Positions 5,905-8,408 of a DNA stretch of 8,408 nucleotides are shown here, one piece after another. Origin of the DNA: an uncultured Methanomethylovorans sp. (GTDB taxonomy: Archaea; Halobacteriota; Methanosarcinia; Methanosarcinales; Methanosarcinaceae); the NCBI GenBank assembly GCA_937968035.1, contig CALBTS010000901.1, positions 1-8,408 of the forward strand. Reading direction: 5' to 3'. The first letter of the stretch is position 1; the number at the start of each line of letters is the position of its first letter. The position numbers were made by a program, and so were the translations under genes. The notes beneath the pieces are model-generated. The model was not told the DNA's origin, did not search any database, and saw only the letters and a list, made by a program, of their open reading frames with translations.

Positions 5905-5928
5905 AAGGCAGGTTATTATGCCTGCCTT
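5905..5928 (-). terminator. Intrinsic terminator of the 257-aa gene
   Basis: On the minus strand AAGGCAGG pairs perfectly with CCTGCCTT (8 bp) around CATAATAA, followed by a T-rich tract TTTTCTTTG. It lies 20 bases after the stop of the 257-aa gene, closing that unit before the tRNA-like gene. Confidence 0.9.
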
Positions 5929-5947
5929 AGTCCTTAAAAGAATTCAA

Positions 5948-6721
5948 TTACGGCTCAAGGTCAACTTCAGGAGTTGTTGTTTCAGCTGATTTTACAGGTT
6001 CAACAACTTTTTCATCATTCCTGCCGCTTTGAGCAGCACCGGCAGTCAGTTCAGGCTCTGCAATTTTGTATTTTGCGGCGTCCTCCCTGATTGTATCCCT
6101 GAGAGCTTCAAGTATGTCGATTTCGTCTTCATACACAAAGTGCCTGCCCATTTTGGAAACAGCAGGTTCTTTGATATATTTACCGTCATCGGTTTTCCTT
6201 GTAGCTTTCAGCATTTCTTTTTTGCCGGTCTGAGGATTGAAAGTGTGCGGGTTGTATTTGAAACCAAGAGGGAATTCGTCCCACTTACCAACGATCACAA
6301 ATTCAGTCAGTGTTATCTGACCTGAGTTGGGGTCGCCTGCTGTGGGTTCAAATTTACCTGCAAGGATTTCACCTTTCAATTCATTATAAAGCCTGGTTCT
6401 TTGACGTTCAAATACTACGTCAAAGCCTACTTTTGTAGTTTCACTGTTTTTACGGACTTTTTTACCGTTTTTCAGTACAACTACATCACCACCTGGGTCT
6501 GCAACCTGAATGTGGTAGAAATTACCTGCTTTCAAACCTTCTTTGATAGCCTCTGCATTCAGTTCTGAGGTCCTGGTGAATTTAAATTTACCAAGAATTG
6601 CATCTCTGAGATCTTTGCCTGTGAGATTAGGATCAATAGGAGCATCCTTACCGTCACGTAGTTTGCCAACTATTACCACTTCGTGTGGTATTAATTGAAT
6701 TGTTTTTGTTTCATTGTCCAT
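5948..6721 (-). CDS. Hypothetical protein with internal repeat and acidic tail, 257 aa
   Basis: Not recognised with confidence. The start ATG (6721) has no Shine-Dalgarno sequence. HEVVIVGK (13-20) recurs as TEFVIVGK (139-146), each opening a beta-rich section, which suggests an internal duplication of about 125 residues. Other visible parts are a basic patch VLKNGKKVRKNSETTK (82-97), an aromatic and Gly/Pro-rich stretch around 147-165, a helical segment EDEIDILEALRDTIREDAAK, and a Pro/Thr-rich acidic C-terminus ending TTTPEVDLEP. An acidic flexible tail after a beta-rich body resembles single-stranded DNA-binding proteins of phages, but no OB-fold motif can be proved. Codons are visibly more GC-rich than in neighbouring genes. 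With a solo strong terminator, that hints at high expression. It could equally be a virion or DNA-packaging accessory protein. Confidence 0.92.
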   Translation of the reverse strand: MDNETKTIQLIPHEVVIVGKLRDGKDAPIDPNLTGKDLRDAILGKFKFTRTSELNAEAIKEGLKAGNFYHIQVADPGGDVVVLKNGKKVRKNSETTKVGFDVVFERQRTRLYNELKGEILAGKFEPTAGDPNSGQITLTEFVIVGKWDEFPLGFKYNPHTFNPQTGKKEMLKATRKTDDGKYIKEPAVSKMGRHFVYEDEIDILEALRDTIREDAAKYKIAEPELTAGAAQSGRNDEKVVEPVKSAETTTPEVDLEP

Positions 6722-6780
6722 TGCTTAAATTCGATTTTGTGGGAATCTTTGTATAATAAAAATATTTGTTTGCTGATAAA

Positions 6781-6870
6781 AGGGTTAACTAAACTGTGAG
6801 AGGTTTGTTAGAAAACAATGTGAAAGCCCGAATTAGCCAGGAAATGGCTGAAGGAAGTTTAGTTAACCCT
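6781..6870. other. Stem-closed intergenic element with 15-bp arms
   Basis: AGGGTTAACTAAACT at 6781-6795 is the perfect complement of AGTTTAGTTAACCCT at 6856-6870. The 60 bases between contain two more hairpins: TTGTT-AGAA-AACAA (6805-6818) and AGCCA-GGAAA-TGGCT (6835-6849). Together they draw a three-way junction. On the minus strand the outer stem is followed by TTTTATC, so it can act as a terminator for the small gene ending at 6877, but its long structured loop suggests an RNA or DNA element. It lies in the leader region of the 257-aa gene, 60 bases upstream of its ATG. Alternatives are an operator, a replication origin hairpin or a small ncRNA. Confidence 0.6.
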
Positions 6871-6876
6871 AATTTG

Positions 6877-7056
6877 TTATGTGCCACATATTGATTGGCA
6901 CATCAGGTCTCTTTTAGACCTTGGTTTCTTAGTACATGTCAAACAGTCATTTGGGTGAGCTGTCTGCATTTGACTTAATGATTTTGTAGGTTTAATTGAT
7001 CCGTACTTAATTTTCATGGTATTTAACCATGTGTTATTATTACCATAGTTTCTCAT
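6877..7056 (-). CDS. Small Cys-containing protein, 59 aa
   Basis: The ATG at 7056 is chosen: it lies seven bases after the stop of the 55-aa ORF. Extending to 7083 would need a TTG codon and an overlap. A further ATG at 7017 would give 46 aa. The protein begins MRNYGNNNTWLNTMKIKYGS and is basic. It ends with DCLTCTKKPRSKRDLMCQSI and CGT, giving C-x2-C-x11-C-x3-C, a plausible zinc knuckle. No family is recognised. It ends just before the 15-bp stem element that may terminate the unit. Confidence 0.6.
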   Translation of the reverse strand: MRNYGNNNTWLNTMKIKYGSIKPTKSLSQMQTAHPNDCLTCTKKPRSKRDLMCQSICGT

Positions 7057-7063
7057 AGTATAA

Positions 7064-7231
7064 TTAATTAGGATTGATTTCAATTAGACCTATTTGTTTT
7101 GTTTTGTACAATATTGTATTAATACAATATGTACGAATGTATGGCACTGTTTGTATGAATAAGCCACGATGAATTTGTTTTGTTTCACCGAGCCATATTG
7201 GTAATGCCCTGATTAAAATTTTCTTTTCCAT
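7064..7231 (-). CDS. Small hypothetical protein, 55 aa
   Basis: The frame starts with ATG at 7231, beginning MEKKILIRALPIWLGETKQI, and ends with TAA at 7066-7064, seven bases before the next ORF's ATG. It is basic, with several aromatic residues and one Cys (RTYCINTILYKTKQ), and it has no clear membrane segment. It begins about 30 bases past the terminator at 7263-7284, so it is the first gene of a two-ORF unit. Just upstream lies TAACTAACTAAAC, a word resembling the one before the tRNA-like gene. It is not recognised; length limits confidence, but the fit to its neighbour supports it. Confidence 0.5.
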   Translation of the reverse strand: MEKKILIRALPIWLGETKQIHRGLFIQTVPYIRTYCINTILYKTKQIGLIEINPN

Positions 7232-7241
7232 ATGTATAGTG

Positions 7242-7253
7242 TTTAGTTAGTTA
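7242..7253. promoter_or_regulatory. TAACTAACTAAA motif upstream of the small-gene unit
   Basis: Read on the minus strand this is TAACTAACTAAA, between a terminator and the ATG at 7231. The same 12 bases occur on the plus strand at 5693-5704, next to another terminator, and a close relative (TTTAACTAAACTAAAC) lies upstream of the tRNA-like gene. Recurrence at unit boundaries suggests a regulatory or promoter role, unproven. Confidence 0.25.
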
Positions 7254-7262
7254 CAGTATTAA

Positions 7263-7284
7263 AGGGCGATCCTAAGACCGCCCT
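7263..7284 (-). terminator. Intrinsic terminator after the 50-aa gene
   Basis: On the minus strand AGGGCGGTC pairs with GATCGCCCT (9 bp, one G-U) around the loop TTAG, followed by a weak T-tract (TTTAATAC). It lies 34 bases after the stop of the 50-aa gene. The poor T-run suggests partial termination and read-through into the 55/59-aa genes. Confidence 0.7.
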
Positions 7285-7318
7285 AATATGACTATTTTCA
7301 GGGCAAACAGTCCCACGG

Positions 7319-7471
7319 TTAGTCAAGACCTAACATTTTCCTTGCAGCGAACCAGTTATCATTGGCATTGGCATTACCTGTTTTGAGGTATATTTCTTCA
7401 GCTTTACGCCTGATAGTATCCTCACTGATTGCTACTTTCCTTTTTGGTGTGCGTTTTGTTGTAGTTTTCAT
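7319..7471 (-). CDS. DUF2934-like small protein, 50 aa
   Basis: ATG at 7471 opens a 50-codon frame ending in TAA. A basic tail (MKTTTKRTPKRKVAISED) is followed by TIRRKAEEIYLKTGNANAND and then NWFAARKMLGLD. The pattern I-R-x-K-A-x-E-I-Y-x-x-x-G, a short Asn/Asp/Gly loop, then W-x-x-A-x-x-x-L resembles the DUF2934 family, small two-helix proteins of unknown function found in bacteria and phages. The match is by eye and not verified. No Shine-Dalgarno sequence is well placed (TTTTAGG abuts the ATG). The gene lies between the interrupted tRNA and a terminator. Its codons are more GC-rich than those of the membrane genes nearby. Confidence 0.75.
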   Translation of the reverse strand: MKTTTKRTPKRKVAISEDTIRRKAEEIYLKTGNANANDNWFAARKMLGLD

Positions 7472-7498
7472 CCTAAAATGTGTTGGTTAATAAAATTG

Positions 7499-7812
7499 TG
7501 TAGGGGGATGGATTCGAACCACCGACCTGTCTCATGTTTTTATCTCTTCGGGATTACACTACAGTGATACCCAGTTAGTGCACATACTAATTTACCTGTT
7601 TATATTAAATTCCTTATACAACTTTGTGCTTAGTTGCCCAATTTAATTTTATCAGGTTTAACATGTACCAGACTATAGCGTTGCTTAACGCTGTTACATA
7701 TTGCTTACCATCATGGCGGTGCCTGTAACTATGCACCCTCTATGCCTAGAGTATTGTTTTATAAAAAGAGATAAATATAAAGACTGCTCTGAACCAGCTG
7801 AGCTACCCCTAC
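7499..7812 (-). tRNA. tRNA gene interrupted in the anticodon loop, possibly Val(UAC)
   Basis: The two ends make a near-canonical tRNA. The acceptor GTAGGGG pairs perfectly with CCCCTAC, with discriminator A. TA is followed by D-arm GCTC-AGCTGGTTCA-GAGC. Anticodon stem GTCTT pairs with GAGAC (one G-U). The variable loop is AGGTC and the T-arm GGTGG-TTCGAAT-CCATC. CCA is not encoded. The gene spans 314 bases because about 240 extra bases lie inside the anticodon loop. If the insert is removed at its closing helix and a 7-base loop is kept, the loop is TATACAT, anticodon UAC (valine), with A35, C36 and A73 as in tRNA-Val. Position 33 would then be A in place of the nearly universal U, so exact boundaries and identity are uncertain. 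Confidence 0.85.
7539..7775 (-). ncRNA. Structured insert in tRNA anticodon loop (intron-like)
   Basis: The insert is closed by a perfect 10-bp helix (7766-7775 with 7539-7548), stacked two short loops away from the anticodon stem. Inside, in minus-strand order, come hairpin CTCTA-GGCA-TAGAG (7751-7738); stem GGTGC/GCACC (7737-7733 with 7722-7718), whose loop GTTACA can pair with TGTAAC at 7698-7693 to form a pseudoknot; and hairpin GCGTT-AAGC-AACGC (7691-7678). Next is a long arm made of ACCTG/CAGGT, ATTAAATT/AATTTAAT and CAACT/AGTTG (7657-7594), then TTAGT/ACTAA (7590-7575). It has no ORF. A TATAGTCTG word resembles the group I P7 3' strand, but the partner CAGACTA is missing. The last base at any plausible 3' boundary is not G. 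The class is therefore unassigned. Confidence 0.6.
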
Positions 7813-7827
7813 AAATATATGTAATAT

Positions 7828-8037
7828 TTAGTCACGCCAAATGACGTAATTTAATATTGAGGCAAGCCCTAAAATTAATAATGATAGAGCTATTGGTGTT
7901 GCTACGCCATCAAATGATATTGTGTTGATCATTGATAGTAATTTAATGGATGCTACTATACATGGTACTGTGACCACGATTGATGATATAGATTTACTAA
8001 TAATGGTAAGTAGTATCGTTGCTTTAATCTTTTTCAT
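7828..8037 (-). CDS. Two-span membrane protein, 69 aa
   Basis: The ATG at 8037 is preferred; an extension to 8067 would rest on a TTG codon. MKKIKATILL opens a first hydrophobic stretch to about residue 36 (TIISKSISSIVVTVPCIVAS). A Ser/Asp/Gly turn follows, and a second span at about 45-65 (ATPIALSLLILGLASILNYV) before WRD at the end. The N-terminal Lys cluster suggests the start faces the cytoplasm. No family is recognised; size and topology are holin-like in a general way, but no lysis gene is adjacent. It lies 15 bases upstream of the interrupted tRNA and downstream of a hairpin-rich intergenic region. Confidence 0.65.
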   Translation of the reverse strand: MKKIKATILLTIISKSISSIVVTVPCIVASIKLLSMINTISFDGVATPIALSLLILGLASILNYVIWRD

Positions 8038-8287
8038 TGTATATATTGTGTGATTGATTGTAGACAAATTTAATAGGTCCGGCTATGACGGTGTACACCC
8101 AAGTATGAGCATATGCACAGAATTTCACTGAATATTTATTTGGTTGTCACCTTACCAAGGTAGCTGTCGTATGATTACCGATCGTCTAGGCATAGACATT
8201 ACTGCGAATAGTTATCTATATACAAGTTGTCCAACATCATGCTTAGTTGGCTTGTGTGATGTATTTCCCCACATCACTAGAGGTTTC
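8038..8287. other. Hairpin-rich intergenic region, no ORF
   Basis: 250 bases without a credible gene. Visible inverted repeats are GTGATGT/ACATCAC (8256-8262 with 8271-8277), CCAAC/GTTGG with outer ACAAG/CTTGT (8222-8255), GTCTA/TAGAC (8184-8197), ACCTT/AAGGT (8149-8161), and the palindrome GGTGTACACC (8090-8099). On the minus strand CAACTAAGCA lies in a hairpin here and in a hairpin of the tRNA insert. The density of stems suggests a structured RNA or long 5' leader. No T-arm motif was found, so it is not an evident tRNA or tmRNA. Confidence 0.45.
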
Positions 8288-8408
8288 TTAATATTTAAGA
8301 GCTTTTTTTGCTATTTTTATTAAATCTATTGTAGCAATGCCAACAGCAGCATTAGCAGCCTTAGCAGCAGCATTAGCAGTAGCATAAGCAACAGTAATAT
8401 CAGCAGCA
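8288..8408 (-). CDS. Alanine-rich protein, C-terminal fragment
   Basis: The frame runs in from the window edge and stops at TAA (8290-8288), leaving 39 codons; the start is outside the window. The visible part is alanine-dense with spaced Asn, Tyr and Lys (AYATANAAAKAANAAVG). It then becomes basic and helical, ending LIKIAKKALKY. The GCT-rich codon run gives a repeat-like DNA pattern of GCAGCA on the plus strand, which is coding and not a microsatellite. Alanine-rich helical tails of this type are common in uncharacterised phage proteins. Family unknown. Confidence 0.6.
   Translation of the reverse strand, partial: AADITVAYATANAAAKAANAAVGIATIDLIKIAKKALKY

Noticed and set aside
6877..7083. 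68-aa version of the small Cys protein
   Set aside because: The start at 7083 is a TTG codon overlapping the 55-aa ORF; the ATG at 7056 follows that ORF's stop by seven bases.
7539..7775. Typical group I intron in the tRNA
   Set aside because: TATAGTCTG looks like the P7 3' strand, but no CAGACTA partner precedes it, no terminal G fits a 3' boundary that leaves a 7-base loop, and no P4-P6 core could be drawn. It is left as an unassigned insert.
7828..8067. 79-aa version of the membrane protein
   Set aside because: It would start with TTG at 8067; ATG at 8037 begins with a Lys-rich end typical of a membrane protein.
7738..8197. Significant 12-base repeat TCTATGCCTAGA
   Set aside because: A shared 12-mer is expected by chance somewhere in 8.4 kb of biased sequence, and this one is self-complementary at its ends; it is kept only as a minor point within the intergenic-region finding.
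8038..8287. tRNA or tmRNA gene in the hairpin-rich gap
   Set aside because: No T-loop of the GGTTCRANNCC type and no pairing acceptor ends were found on either strand.
8330..8408. GCAGCA-type microsatellite or CRISPR-like repeat
   Set aside because: The repeats are alanine codons of the partial minus-strand gene; there is no regular repeat-spacer structure.

Overview
The window is an AT-rich stretch of small, tightly packed genes, all read from the minus strand. It most likely comes from a tailed-phage or phage-like mobile genome. That assignment is inference: no capsid, terminase, polymerase or integrase is visible. The supporting signs are one-direction transcription, very small overlapping ORFs, strong stem-loop terminators between units, tRNA-like genes and several structured intergenic elements. 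Starts are ATG with A/T-rich leaders and no Shine-Dalgarno sequence, as in Bacteroidota and their phages. TAA, TGA and TAG all end genes here, so no stop-codon recoding is evident. Bases 1-44 are Illumina adapter, so the true sequence starts near base 45.

Reading in the direction of transcription, from high to low coordinates: the 3' end of an alanine-rich protein (8408-8288); a 250-base hairpin-rich intergenic region; a 69-aa membrane protein; a tRNA gene whose anticodon loop carries an insertion of about 240 bases (7812-7499); a 50-aa DUF2934-like protein and a terminator; two tiny ORFs (55 and 59 aa); an intergenic element closed by a perfect 15-bp stem (6781-6870); a 257-aa protein with an acidic tail and its own terminator; a second, abnormally long tRNA-like gene (5848-5732) and a terminator.

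Next comes a compact operon of eleven ORFs (5595-2752). Neighbours meet with ATGA, TAATG or TAA-A-ATG junctions or overlap by up to about 55 bases. It encodes small membrane proteins, a pair of paralogous cysteine-rich proteins, a further zinc-ribbon-like protein and several unrecognised proteins, and ends at a terminator. A 755-aa protein with two low-complexity linkers follows, then a long-loop terminator-like element and a 52-aa ORF cut off from what follows by the adapter junction.

No protein has a firmly recognised function. The strongest unusual features are the interrupted tRNA with its multi-helix, pseudoknot-capable insert, the second oversized tRNA-like gene, and the cluster of small Cys-rich proteins. 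Several genes are too short for a 60-aa cut-off and were found by reading the junctions (34, 50, 52, 53, 55 and 59 aa, plus the partial edge gene).
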